Shown here one piece after another: positions 9,339 through 18,256 of a stretch of DNA of 50,936 nt. A program made the translations under genes and the position numbers. A model generated the notes under the pieces. It had not been told where the DNA came from. It was given only the letters and a program-made list of their open reading frames with translations, and did no database searches. The DNA is from Flavobacteriaceae bacterium (lineage in GTDB: Bacteria > Bacteroidota > Bacteroidia > Flavobacteriales > Flavobacteriaceae). The stretch covers positions 1-50,936 of the forward strand of contig JAHDGB010000002.1 in assembly GCA_020627885.1 (NCBI GenBank), in the 5' to 3' direction. How positions within the stretch are numbered: the stretch's first letter is position 1; each line of letters begins with the position of its first letter.

Positions 9339-9431
9339 TAGTCCGAACGATATTATTTGCTTTTAGACTAAAAAACATATTTATTTGCAAAGCTATCTTT
9401 AACTAAGATTTTACCCCAAACCTAAAACTAA

Positions 9432-10244
9432 ATGAAAAAACTAACCTACCTATTCGTTGTTTCTTTCCTAGTATTTTATTGTAGGGAAGACAATGAAACC
9501 ACTACTAATAATTATAGTACAGATAGTTCAACAGATGAGAAGTTACTTGTTAAAAAAATAGTCGAAACGTATTCGGGAGGAGAACATATTATAAATTTCA
9601 CTTACGATGGTAATAAATTAATTAAAATAACTGTAGATAGCGATATCGTTAATGATAGTAGCATTTTAACTTATGATGAAAATGACCTGCTAGTAAACAT
9701 TTATGAACAAACTGGTAATCTTCCAACGGATAATAATAATGTTATTATAAATACCTCTTTTAATTATAACTTTAATAACGAATTAGTATCGTATACCGAA
9801 CAATACGACGGTTGGCCCTATGCAATAAGACATGATGTGTCATACAATGAAAACAACGATTTAATAATAAAGTATTATAAAGAAGTGCCAAATAATACTC
9901 CAACATATGAAGGGGAAGTTGGGCATTCTTATGAAAATAAAAACAGGATTCGCGAAGACTACGACAACAACAGTATATACATTAGTTATAATTACGACAA
10001 TAGTAATGGTTTATTTAAAAATATACATGCCATTGAAGTGCTAAGAACACTAGATGAAATGTTATTAAATGAAATAGATTTTAATACAGGTGAAAACAAT
10101 CCTACAAATATTTATGAAGAAGATGGTGTTAATGATTATCATTTTGAGTACGAATACACATACAATGATAAGAACTATCCTATAAAAGCTATTTTTAAAG
10201 AAAATGGTGTTGTAGACTCTACTATTGAATACTTTTATGAGTAA
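9432..10244 (+). CDS. Exported protein with YD-repeat-like sequence
   Basis: A 270-aa protein with an N-terminal signal MKKLTYLFVVSFLVFYC. The Cys could be a lipidation site, but FYC is a weak lipobox. The mature part is rich in Asn, Tyr and Asp with spaced strands such as YDGNKLIKIT, YDENDLLVNI, YENKNRIRE and YNDKNYPIKAIF, which resemble the YD/RHS-like strand repeats common in Bacteroidota surface lipoproteins. No enzyme motif is visible. It is a single gene followed by a bidirectional terminator. The repeat resemblance is a pattern reading only, and the function is unknown. Confidence 0.8.
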   Translation: MKKLTYLFVVSFLVFYCREDNETTTNNYSTDSSTDEKLLVKKIVETYSGGEHIINFTYDGNKLIKITVDSDIVNDSSILTYDENDLLVNIYEQTGNLPTDNNNVIINTSFNYNFNNELVSYTEQYDGWPYAIRHDVSYNENNDLIIKYYKEVPNNTPTYEGEVGHSYENKNRIREDYDNNSIYISYNYDNSNGLFKNIHAIEVLRTLDEMLLNEIDFNTGENNPTNIYEEDGVNDYHFEYEYTYNDKNYPIKAIFKENGVVDSTIEYFYE

Positions 10245-10261
10245 AAACTAAATATAACAAA

Positions 10262-10300
10262 AAACACCTCATAGCATTTTAAAGCCTATGAGGCATTTTT
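10262..10300. terminator. Bidirectional intrinsic terminator
   Basis: Stem CCTCATAG/CTATGAGG with an 11-nt loop, flanked by A-rich and T-rich tracts. It separates two convergent genes (the YD-like protein and the AhpD-like gene). Confidence 0.8.
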
Positions 10301-10341
10301 TAATTATAAATTCACAGCTCTAAAATCGTATCAATCGGAGA

Positions 10342-10932
10342 TTACACGTGTTTTCCAACTTCAAAACCATGTTTTCCAAGGTATTGATTTCCACTATCAA
10401 CAGCATCATTCTCTAGAGTAGTACCCATAGAATCGTTCCAACGATTAAGGTAACCAAATAGAGAAATAACTCCAAGCATTTCTACAATTTCACCATCATT
10501 CCAATGCTCATGTAAACGCTTTTGAATCGTTTCATCTACAGCATTAGGGATTAAAGAAGCCGCTAAAGAGAAATCTAAAGCTGCACGTTCTGCCTCACTA
10601 AATGCTTGATGTGTTCTATATTCCCAAATATTATCTAATTGTTCTTGTTCTGCTCCATAACGTTCGGCTGCACGAATAGCATGGGCTTGGCAATAACGAC
10701 AGCCAGTAGCATTACTGCTTACCCAAGCAATCATACGTTTTAAAGCAGAAGTAACACGGCCTTCATTGGCCATTACTGCTTTGTTTAAATTAATAAAAGC
10801 TTTGCTAATCGCAGGGCGGTGTTGCATCGTTAAAACTGAATTTGGACAAAACCCTAATGTTTCATTAAAGAATGCCGCTAATTCTTTAGTTTCCGTATCG
10901 TGATTTGCAGATAATGGTGTTACTAAAGGCAT
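10342..10932 (-). CDS. Carboxymuconolactone decarboxylase / AhpD-like (peroxidase-related) protein
   Basis: A 196-aa all-helical protein of the AhpD/CMD superfamily. The redox motif CRYCQAH (CxxC followed by His) lies near residues 78-84 in the usual helix, preceded by the conserved basic and aromatic segment MIAWVSSNATG. Members with this motif act as disulfide reductants of peroxiredoxins or have peroxidase activity. It is transcribed divergently from the OsmC gene 59 bp away, which fits a shared role in handling peroxides. The true substrate is not known. Confidence 0.88.
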   Translation of the reverse strand: MPLVTPLSANHDTETKELAAFFNETLGFCPNSVLTMQHRPAISKAFINLNKAVMANEGRVTSALKRMIAWVSSNATGCRYCQAHAIRAAERYGAEQEQLDNIWEYRTHQAFSEAERAALDFSLAASLIPNAVDETIQKRLHEHWNDGEIVEMLGVISLFGYLNRWNDSMGTTLENDAVDSGNQYLGKHGFEVGKHV

Positions 10933-10991
10933 ATTGATTTGATTTTTATATAGTATTTTTGAATTATGAAATATAGAAAAAACTAAGCATT

Positions 10992-11414
10992 ATGTCGCAT
11001 AAAACAATAACAGTTTGGAAAGAAAATTTAATTTTTGAAAGTGATAACCCTAATGGATATACATTCCATGTTGGTCAATCGTCTGAAAAAGACGAAATAG
11101 TTAAGCCATTAGGACCTAAAGCTTTAATGTTATCGTCTTTAGCTGGGTGCTCTGGCTTAGATGTTGTCTCTATTTTAGAAAAGATGAAATCTAAAGTAAG
11201 CGATATTAAAATAGAAACTACTGGAGAATTAACAGACGAGCACCCTAAAACATACCATACTGTAACTGTAAATTATCATTTTTATGGCCCAAACTTAGAA
11301 GAAGATAAAATAAATAAAGCCGTAAAACTTTCGGTAGATAAATACTGCGGTGTCATGGAAATGTTTAGGCAATTTGCCGTAGTAAAAACTACAGTACATT
11401 TTCATAATGAATAA
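10992..11414 (+). CDS. OsmC family protein
   Basis: A 140-aa OsmC/Ohr-fold protein; family members reduce organic hydroperoxides with a pair of cysteines. Both are present, in LAGCSGLDVVSIL (near residue 55) and DKYCGVMEMFR (near 119), at family spacing. The first strand region (FHVGQSSEKDE) is short, more like the YhfA/OsmC branch than Ohr, so thiol peroxidase activity is probable but not certain. It is followed by recJ after 23 bp, so these genes likely form one operon with the downstream MFS transporter. Confidence 0.9.
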   Translation: MSHKTITVWKENLIFESDNPNGYTFHVGQSSEKDEIVKPLGPKALMLSSLAGCSGLDVVSILEKMKSKVSDIKIETTGELTDEHPKTYHTVTVNYHFYGPNLEEDKINKAVKLSVDKYCGVMEMFRQFAVVKTTVHFHNE

Positions 11415-11437
11415 CCTAGAACGTACTGTGAAAAATT

Positions 11438-13192
11438 ATGAATCTTGAGCATACTAAACAAGCAATTTCTACTCCCTTGAAAAATAAAAACAAGCAAACT
11501 CGTTGGCTAATAAAACCTCAGCCTGAACGCTCTAAAGTAGAAGCTTTGTCTAAAGTGCTTAATACCGATTTTACTGTTTCATCACTTTTAGTGCAACGTG
11601 GTATTGAAACTTACGATGTCGCTAAAACTTTTTTTAGACCACAGTTAAGCGATTTACACGATCCGTTTTTAATGAAGGATATGGAAAAAGCTGTGGTTAG
11701 AATAGAGCAGGCCATTACTAATAACGAAAACATATTGGTCTATGGCGATTATGATGTAGATGGCACAACCTCTGTAGCGCTTATGTCGTCGTATTTAAAA
11801 ACAATTCATCCAAATATTGCAACCTATATCCCGGATCGTTACGACGAAGGCTATGGGGTGTCATACAAAGGAATAGACTTTGCTTCAGATAATGACTTTT
11901 CTTTAATAATTACATTAGACTGTGGCATAAAAGCAATCGATAAAGTGGCTTATGCTAAAGAAAAAGGGATCGATTTTATTATTTGTGATCATCACAGACC
12001 AGGAAGTAAAATACCTGAAGCCATTGCCATTTTAGACCCTAAACAGAATGATTGTTATTATCCTTATAATGAATTATGTGGTTGTGGCGTCGGTTTTAAA
12101 CTTATTCAAGCTTTAGCCTCTAGAAAAGGGCAAACCATTAACGACCTTATTCCTTATTTAGATTTAGTTGCTACAGCTATAGGTGCAGATATTGTCCCTG
12201 TTACTGGCGAAAATAGAATTTTAGCATATTATGGATTACAAGTTATTAATAAAAACCCTAGAGCTGGGTTTAAAGCTATTATAAATCAGATAAAAAAAGA
12301 AACCCTAACAATTACTGATGTTGTGTTTATTATTGCACCAAGAATAAATGCTGCCGGACGAATGAAACACGGACAATATGCTGTAGACTTATTAACCGAA
12401 ACTAACATAGCACATTCTGAATCTATTGCTAAAGAAATAGAAACATTTAATACGAGTCGTAGAGATACAGATAAACAAATAACACAAGAAGCATTACAAC
12501 AAATAAAAGACAAAAATGAAGAACACTGCTTTACCACTGTGGTTTATAACCAAAATTGGCACAAGGGCGTAATTGGTATTGTAGCCTCTAGGTTAATTGA
12601 AACATATTATAGGCCCACATTAGTATTTACAAAAAGTGGTGATAAATTAGCTGCATCTGCACGCTCTGTAACTGGGTTTGATGTATATAATGCAATTGAA
12701 GCTTGCAGCGAATATATCGAACAATTTGGGGGGCATAAATATGCCGCCGGTTTAACACTAAAGGAAGAAAACTACAATGCGTTTAAAGCTAAATTTGAAG
12801 AAGTGGTTTCTAACACTATTAAAGAACACCAATTAACTCCTGAAATTAACATAGACCAACAAATTGAGCTTAATGTAATAGACAATAAATTGATGAGGGT
12901 TATAAAACAATTTGCGCCCTTTGGTCCAGAAAACAGAGCTCCTGTTTTTATGACAGAAGGGTTAAAAGATACTGGTTATGGTAAATGTGTAGGAGAAGAT
13001 AAAAGTCATTTAAGAATTACTGTAACCCAAAACGAACCTCAAAAATTAGTTTGCATAGGTTTTGGTCTAGGAAAAAAACTCGACTTAATAACTAATAAAA
13101 AACCATTTAAAGCCGTTTATGCTATTGATGAAAATGAATGGCAGGGAAAAGTAAGCTTACAATTAAAACTTAAAGACATTAAAGAGTTATAA
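11438..13192 (+). CDS. recJ: Single-stranded-DNA-specific exonuclease RecJ
   Basis: A 5'-3' exonuclease on single-stranded DNA, used in recombination and mismatch or base-excision repair. The 584-aa protein has the DHH phosphoesterase motifs in order: DYDVDGTTS (residues 104-112), TLDCG near 160, CDHHRPG (DHH at 184-186), and the DHHA1 region ending in FGGHKYAAGLTL. A C-terminal OB-like part follows (FGPENRAPVF). The N-terminal 20 residues before RWLIKPQPE look like an unconserved extension, so a slightly later start is possible. It sits 23 bp after osmC and 22 bp before the MFS gene. Confidence 0.96.
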   Translation: MNLEHTKQAISTPLKNKNKQTRWLIKPQPERSKVEALSKVLNTDFTVSSLLVQRGIETYDVAKTFFRPQLSDLHDPFLMKDMEKAVVRIEQAITNNENILVYGDYDVDGTTSVALMSSYLKTIHPNIATYIPDRYDEGYGVSYKGIDFASDNDFSLIITLDCGIKAIDKVAYAKEKGIDFIICDHHRPGSKIPEAIAILDPKQNDCYYPYNELCGCGVGFKLIQALASRKGQTINDLIPYLDLVATAIGADIVPVTGENRILAYYGLQVINKNPRAGFKAIINQIKKETLTITDVVFIIAPRINAAGRMKHGQYAVDLLTETNIAHSESIAKEIETFNTSRRDTDKQITQEALQQIKDKNEEHCFTTVVYNQNWHKGVIGIVASRLIETYYRPTLVFTKSGDKLAASARSVTGFDVYNAIEACSEYIEQFGGHKYAAGLTLKEENYNAFKAKFEEVVSNTIKEHQLTPEINIDQQIELNVIDNKLMRVIKQFAPFGPENRAPVFMTEGLKDTGYGKCVGEDKSHLRITVTQNEPQKLVCIGFGLGKKLDLITNKKPFKAVYAIDENEWQGKVSLQLKLKDIKEL

Positions 13193-13214
13193 CTGTTTTT
13201 GATGAAAAAGTAAT

Positions 13215-14477
13215 ATGACTAAAAACGACCCATACGCAGCATTACGATTTAAAGAATTTAATGTTTTTTTATTAATGCGTTTTATATTAGTTTTTGCTTG
13301 GTCTATGCAGTTTATCGTTATTGAATGGCAAGTGTATAGCCTTACAAAAAACCCTTTGTCGTTGGGGTTTATTGGGCTTATGGAAATTATCCCTGCTCTT
13401 AGTATGGCTTTATTTGCAGGACATATTGTAGATCAAAAAGAAAAACGAAATTTATTAGCGTTATGTATTGCTGCGTTTTCATTAATTAGTTTGGGTCTAT
13501 TTCTATTAACATGGCCAGAAATTATTAAAGATTGGTCTACTAATACGGTTTTATATTTCATATATGCACTCGTATTTTTTGGTGGGTTTTTAAGATCATT
13601 TTTTGGTCCAACCATATTCTCTTTAATTGCTTTAATTGTTCCTAAAAAAGCGTATCCTAATGCTGCAACATGGAGCAGCTCTACTTGGCAAATGGCTTCG
13701 GTTTTAGGGCCAGCAATAGCAGGGTTTTTAATATACAAAATAGGTGTGCACTGGGCGCTTTGTTTGGTTTTTTGCTTGGTAATGGTATCGTTGTTTTTTG
13801 TTTTTCAGATTAAACGAAAACCAATACTTAACCCAAAAATTGGAGAACCTGTTATGCAAAGTTTAAAGAAAGGCATTAAGTTTGTATATAAAACCAAAGC
13901 TATTTTAGGCGCTTTAACTTTAGATATGATTGCTGTACTTTTTGGAGGGGCAATAGCCTTACTTCCAATTTTTGCTCAAGATATTTTAAAAGTTGGCCCT
14001 GAGGGGTTTGGAATACTTCGTGCCGCACCTGCAGTAGGTGCATTTATTACCATGTTAATTACGGCCTATATTCCTATTAGTAAAAATGCAGGAAAGAAGT
14101 TATTAGCTTCAATTTTTGGTTTCGGAATTTGCATTATAGTATTTGGATTGTCTTCAGTTTTCTGGATATCTGTTTTAGCTTTATTTTTTAGTGGGGTAAC
14201 AGATGGTGTTTCAATGGTTATTAGGCAGACTATTCTTCAATTAAAAACTCCAGACGAAATGAGAGGAAGAGTAGCTTCGGTAAATTCTATGTTTGTAGGA
14301 TCTTCAAATGAATTAGGAGCATTCGAAAGTGGGGTAACAGCAAAGTTAATGGGTACAGTAACTGCAGTTGTTTTTGGAGGAACAATGACATTAATTACCG
14401 TTATTACTACTGGTCTGGTATTACCTTCATTTAGAAAATTAGATTTGACCGCCGATTTAGATAAAAATAAAGGGTAA
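13215..14477 (+). CDS. Major facilitator superfamily transporter
   Basis: An integral inner-membrane protein of 420 aa with about 11-12 predicted helices. The cytoplasmic loop between TM2 and TM3 has AGHIVDQKEKRNLL, a variant of the MFS motif A, and a second such loop follows TM8. The sequence style (DPYAALRFKEFNVFLLMRF at the start, RQTILQLKTPDEMRGRVASVNSMF near the end) matches the MFS_3/EntS-like exporters, which export siderophores or drugs. The substrate cannot be assigned. It is co-oriented with recJ at 22 bp and probably in the osmC-recJ operon. Confidence 0.92.
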   Translation: MTKNDPYAALRFKEFNVFLLMRFILVFAWSMQFIVIEWQVYSLTKNPLSLGFIGLMEIIPALSMALFAGHIVDQKEKRNLLALCIAAFSLISLGLFLLTWPEIIKDWSTNTVLYFIYALVFFGGFLRSFFGPTIFSLIALIVPKKAYPNAATWSSSTWQMASVLGPAIAGFLIYKIGVHWALCLVFCLVMVSLFFVFQIKRKPILNPKIGEPVMQSLKKGIKFVYKTKAILGALTLDMIAVLFGGAIALLPIFAQDILKVGPEGFGILRAAPAVGAFITMLITAYIPISKNAGKKLLASIFGFGICIIVFGLSSVFWISVLALFFSGVTDGVSMVIRQTILQLKTPDEMRGRVASVNSMFVGSSNELGAFESGVTAKLMGTVTAVVFGGTMTLITVITTGLVLPSFRKLDLTADLDKNKG

Positions 14478-14543
14478 AAGGGATAATATTGACCGCATTT
14501 TTTATAATTTTAAAAATAATTTACACTCAAAAAAATAATATAA

Positions 14544-15200
14544 ATGAAGAAAATTCTAATTAGTGTATCTATTATTATAATTGCTCTAATTGCTTTTGGA
14601 AAATACCAGCAATACAAACGATTTAATTCTACTGAAACAAAATATGTTGTAAGCAAAAGCGCTGATATAAATTACCATAATCAAGAAATGGTAATGAATT
14701 ATTATGATGCAGTAGAAGCATTAAATACTTATGTTTCTACACAATGGAATGCCAATGAAATAGATGTTATAAAACCAACAGAAGATGACGGATTTACAAG
14801 AATGAAAGTAGCAGAATATGCTCGTAAATTAGCTACAGTAAAATATTATGAAACGTTGTTGAAGCAGTCGAAATTATTGAAAAAAAATGGGCTCTCAAAT
14901 GAAGAAATTAAATTTATAGAACAGAAAGGAATTACATTTGAGGCGTATCAAAAAACATTAAAAAAAAATAAGATTAAAAGTTTGTTTAACCCATCCCAAA
15001 GTATAGGATTAGGAGAGAAGAGTGCTTTTATTTATGAAGTGCAAAAATTATTAATTAAAAAGGGTTATAACATTCCTTTAGATGGTGTTTTTGAAAAAAT
15101 AACTTCAGAAGCTGTGAAAGATTTTGAAGAAAAAAATAAATTATATGCAGATGGTGTACTGGATATTTTTACTTTGGATTTCCTATTACAGGATAGTTAA
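14544..15200 (+). CDS. Membrane-anchored protein with a C-terminal peptidoglycan-binding-like domain
   Basis: A 218-aa protein with an uncleaved or cleaved N-terminal hydrophobic helix (ILISVSIIIIALIAFG) and a helical, lysine-rich middle (residues 40-150). The last 60 residues (EVQKLLIKKGYNIPLDG...VKDFEEKNKLYADGVLDIFTL) read as a PG_binding_1 repeat. It therefore likely sits in the periplasm and touches the cell wall. No hydrolase domain is present. It stands 66 bp after the MFS gene and ends 61 bp before a convergent gene. The binding-domain assignment is by motif reading. Confidence 0.82.
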   Translation: MKKILISVSIIIIALIAFGKYQQYKRFNSTETKYVVSKSADINYHNQEMVMNYYDAVEALNTYVSTQWNANEIDVIKPTEDDGFTRMKVAEYARKLATVKYYETLLKQSKLLKKNGLSNEEIKFIEQKGITFEAYQKTLKKNKIKSLFNPSQSIGLGEKSAFIYEVQKLLIKKGYNIPLDGVFEKITSEAVKDFEEKNKLYADGVLDIFTLDFLLQDS

Positions 15201-15261
15201 CATTTTGTTTCAAGAATGCAGAGTCCGCATAAAAGAACTTGTGGTAGGATATAAGGTTTAT

Positions 15262-16017
15262 TTAAAAATATTTAAGCGTCATGATTTCTCCATCGAAAAC
15301 CCCATAGGTATAATGGGTAATCCAATCGCCAAGGTTTATATATTTTGAACCATCCTTTAAATTAATATCAAGAGGTAAATGTCTATGACCGAAAATAAAA
15401 AAATCGCGATGTTTTTCTTCTAATTTTCGCTTACAGTACACGACCAGCCATTCGTTATCTTCTCCTAAAAACTTAGCGTCTTCATCACCAGATATAAGCT
15501 TGTTTTTTACAGAAAAATAATGTCCTAAACGCATGCCAAAATCTGGATGCAAAACACGTTTAAATAACCATTTAGCTATAGGGTTAGTAAACACTTTTTT
15601 CATTCTTTTGTATCCTTTATCATAAGGGCCTAAACCATCGCCATGACCAATGAAAAAGGTTTTATTATTAAATGTAAATTCTTTAGGTTTATGGTACACT
15701 GGGATGTTAAGTTCTTCTTCAAAATAACCATTCATCCATAAATCATGATTTCCAACAAAATAGTAGATAAGGATTCCTGAATCGCTGATTTCGGCTAATT
15801 TTCCTAAAGTACGAGTAAACCCTTTTGGAATAACTCTTTTGTATTCCATCCAAAAATCAAATAAATCGCCTAACAAAAAAAGAGCAAAAGCATCTTCTTT
15901 AATTTCATCTAACCAAGCAACAAATTTTTTTTCGCGTGGAAGAGACTCGGCTTTAGTAGGCGCACCTAAATGATTATCTGATGCGAAATATATTTTCTTT
16001 CCTTTTGGAATTTGCAT
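15262..16017 (-). CDS. lpxH: UDP-2,3-diacylglucosamine diphosphatase (LpxH-type)
   Basis: Calcineurin-like metallophosphoesterase that hydrolyses UDP-2,3-diacylglucosamine to lipid X in lipid A synthesis, at the inner-membrane face. The 251-aa protein carries the dimetal motifs in order: SDNHLG (usual SDxHL), GDLFDFW, VGNHDLW, IGHGDGLG and FGHRHLPL. The FDFW segment is typical of LpxH rather than generic phosphoesterases. It is last in the minus-strand run MATE - small ORF - queD - lpxH, 63 bp after queD. Paralogues of this fold (LpxH2-like) exist, so the exact substrate is a family-level inference. Confidence 0.9.
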   Translation of the reverse strand: MQIPKGKKIYFASDNHLGAPTKAESLPREKKFVAWLDEIKEDAFALFLLGDLFDFWMEYKRVIPKGFTRTLGKLAEISDSGILIYYFVGNHDLWMNGYFEEELNIPVYHKPKEFTFNNKTFFIGHGDGLGPYDKGYKRMKKVFTNPIAKWLFKRVLHPDFGMRLGHYFSVKNKLISGDEDAKFLGEDNEWLVVYCKRKLEEKHRDFFIFGHRHLPLDINLKDGSKYINLGDWITHYTYGVFDGEIMTLKYF

Positions 16018-16080
16018 ATGGTAAATATAAATAATTCTTATATAGGCAAAAAAAGAATGTAGTTGCCTTAATGCCGCTAT

Positions 16081-16533
16081 TTAAACATTATCACTTGCAA
16101 ACCATTCTGCAAATGAAGTCGCCGTTTCTTGTAGTTTTAAAGAATGTAGTTTAATTGCTCCTGGTAATCGCTTTTTTATTTTTTCAGCAAAATCTACAAC
16201 CATCATTTCGCTAGTTGGCTGATAATCTACCAACAAAACATTGTGACCTCGTTCTTGTAATTCTTTCGCTAGTTCTATATGTGGTGTATTTTTATTAAAA
16301 ACCGTGGCATGATCAAAGACATTTACAATTTCTTCTTTTACGATTTTTTTAAGATCGCTAAAATCAATAACCATTCCATATTTAACATTTTCCGTATCCC
16401 TAATAGGAGTTCCTATAACAGTAACATTTAAACGATAGCTATGACCATGCACATTTTTACATTTTCCATCATAACCATAAAGTGCATGACCGGTTTCGAA
16501 AGAGAATTGTTTTGTAATGCGAATATTACTCAT
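16081..16533 (-). CDS. queD: 6-carboxytetrahydropterin synthase family protein
   Basis: T-fold enzyme converting dihydroneopterin triphosphate to 6-carboxytetrahydropterin on the way to 7-deazaguanines and queuosine. At 150 aa the zinc histidines are visible as H16 (TGHALYG) and H29/H31 (VHGHSYRL), with the catalytic Cys25 between them (GKCKNVHGH). The C-terminal glutamate segment LQETATSF that binds the pterin is also present. The start codon overlaps the stop of the upstream 33-aa ORF as ATGA, implying translational coupling. No other queuosine gene lies in the window. Confidence 0.93.
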   Translation of the reverse strand: MSNIRITKQFSFETGHALYGYDGKCKNVHGHSYRLNVTVIGTPIRDTENVKYGMVIDFSDLKKIVKEEIVNVFDHATVFNKNTPHIELAKELQERGHNVLLVDYQPTSEMMVVDFAEKIKKRLPGAIKLHSLKLQETATSFAEWFASDNV

Positions 16534-16631
16534 CGTTTACGCTTAATACGATTATAAAAATATACAATAATTAGCACTAAACCCAAAATAAGGAATAGGC
16601 CATTGCCTCCTAAAAAATTTAAAATATCCAT
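16530..16631 (-). CDS. Small single-pass membrane protein (33 aa)
   Basis: Too short for the ORF track. It runs from ATG at 16631 to TGA at 16530. The product begins MDILNFLGGNGLFLILGLVL, has one membrane helix of about 18 residues, and ends in the basic tail YNRIKRKR, which suits an N-out/C-in peptide. Its stop overlaps the queD start in the ATGA arrangement and its start is 28 bp after the MATE stop, so it fits inside a tight polycistron. Layout and topology support a real gene, but there is no direct evidence of translation. Confidence 0.65.
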   Translation of the reverse strand: MDILNFLGGNGLFLILGLVLIIVYFYNRIKRKR

Positions 16632-16659
16632 ACTTATTGTACTATTTAAGATTGTAAAG

Positions 16660-17994
16660 TTAGGTGTTTTGAGAGCGGTGTAAAAATTCTTTCCTAAATT
16701 TTATAATTAAAGGAAACCCTCTAGCAATAATCCATAAGGTAAAAGCTATGAAAATAGCATACAATTTAAAATTTAGAGCATCTAAAATATAAAGCGTTGG
16801 GATAAATATTAAAATTGTAGATAACAGCAGTAAATTTCTAAGGTCTTTCATTTTCCCCAAACCTTTGTACATTCCATCAAAAATAAAAGCTAAAGCACAA
16901 AGGGGTTGCATTGCTAATATTAACCAAAAAACACTATAAAATTTACCCAGAACAGCTGTGTCTTGGGTAAAAATTCTTCCAATAGGATAATAAAATATGC
17001 CCCCAATAATCGCTACTAAAAAACCAATAAAAATACCGTATTTAATGAGTTTATTACTTAATGCAATTAAAGATTTATAATCTTTTGCTCCCAATAGTTT
17101 TCCTGATAAAATATTTCCAGCACTAGCATATCCATCAATTATGAAAGCTCCTAAAAACCATAAATTTATACCTATGGTATAGGCTGCAATATACTCTTTA
17201 CCATAAGCAGTGGCAAATGACGTTGCAAAATACAATGCCGTATTTAAAGCTAATGTTCTAACAATTAAATTTCCTATCATTATCAAAAACCGTTTTATTT
17301 CTGAGTTAAAAGGAAGACTTACAACTAAAGAAATACTCGTCTTTGTAAGTAATAAGTATGCAGAACATATAGCCATTATTAATTGAGCAATTACACTTGC
17401 ATATGCAGCGCCTTGAATATGCATAGCAGGAATATAATTAGAAACCCCATAAACAAAAGCGATATCTAAAACAATATTTAATAACGAGCCAATAATGGCT
17501 ATTAACATGGGGTAATAAGTATTTTGTAACCCTCTAAAAGTTCCAAATACAGCAATAGTAAATAACGTAAAAGGAAAACCAAACACTCTAATCTCGTAAT
17601 AATCTACACAGTATTGCAAAATTACACCACTAGCATTGTATAGTTTAAAAATAAACTCAGACAAAGGGTAAGTTATTCCAATTATTAAGAAGCTTAATAA
17701 ACTAATTATTAAAATGGCTTGAGCTGGAAGTGTTTTAATAGCCTGAATGTTATTGGCTCCTACATATTGAGATACTATAGATGAAATTGCACTTCTAGTT
17801 TGTCCAAACACCCATATAAGCATAGACATAAATGTCGTAACTATTCCTACTGCTGCTAATGTTTCGGTGGGGTTTAAATTTACATTACCAACAATAGCAG
17901 CATCGGTTAAAGATAGAATAGGTTCAGATATCCCAGATATTAAAGCTGGAATAGCTAATTTGTTTATGGATTTTAAATTTAAGCTTTTAGTCAC
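16660..17994 (-). CDS. MATE family efflux transporter
   Basis: A 12-helix inner-membrane antiporter of 444 aa that exports cationic drugs or metabolites using Na+ or H+. The N-terminal half starts with INKLAIPALISGISEPILSLTDAAIVG, the usual DinF/NorM opening with the Pro-containing TM1, followed by LNPTETLAAVGI. The second half shows the matching repeat around residues 230-280 (YGKEYIAAYTIGINLWFLGAFIIDGYASAG). It looks closest to the DinF-like branch. It heads the minus-strand run to lpxH and has a divergent promoter region with the universal stress protein. Confidence 0.93.
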   Translation of the reverse strand: MTKSLNLKSINKLAIPALISGISEPILSLTDAAIVGNVNLNPTETLAAVGIVTTFMSMLIWVFGQTRSAISSIVSQYVGANNIQAIKTLPAQAILIISLLSFLIIGITYPLSEFIFKLYNASGVILQYCVDYYEIRVFGFPFTLFTIAVFGTFRGLQNTYYPMLIAIIGSLLNIVLDIAFVYGVSNYIPAMHIQGAAYASVIAQLIMAICSAYLLLTKTSISLVVSLPFNSEIKRFLIMIGNLIVRTLALNTALYFATSFATAYGKEYIAAYTIGINLWFLGAFIIDGYASAGNILSGKLLGAKDYKSLIALSNKLIKYGIFIGFLVAIIGGIFYYPIGRIFTQDTAVLGKFYSVFWLILAMQPLCALAFIFDGMYKGLGKMKDLRNLLLLSTILIFIPTLYILDALNFKLYAIFIAFTLWIIARGFPLIIKFRKEFLHRSQNT

Positions 17995-18138
17995 GTTACT
18001 TTAAGATATTAATAAATAAAGGTCTATTATTTAAAAACATGTTTATAGATTGCTAAGGTCGTAAAACTTTTTAGACATCATATACTGTTAAAGCAAGTCT
18101 AATTTTATAGAAGCATAGTAAATATCTATAACTTAATT

Positions 18139-18187
18139 TATGCAAAAATAGTAGCAAAAAATTATACATTATATTTATTTTTGCATA
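18139..18187. promoter_or_regulatory. Symmetric divergent promoter region (MATE / usp)
   Basis: A perfect 12-bp inverted repeat TATGCAAAAATA ... TATTTTTGCATA (18139-18150 and 18176-18187) with a 25-bp spacer. Each arm contains a match to the Bacteroidota -7 box TAnnTTTG pointing outward: TATTTTTG on minus toward the MATE gene (18143-18150) and TATTTTTG on plus toward usp (18176-18183). The promoter reading is by consensus only; good -33 boxes are not evident. Confidence 0.5.
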
Positions 18188-18256
18188 TCTAAAATAGAAG
18201 AAGCATTGTCTAAACTTCTATTTTTAAAATCATTAATTATTTTTATTTTTCTCAAT

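Noticed and set aside
15124-15348. 74-aa plus-strand ORF at the end of the peptidoglycan-binding gene
   Set aside because: It overlaps two better-supported genes in another frame and has no recognisable start context or domain.
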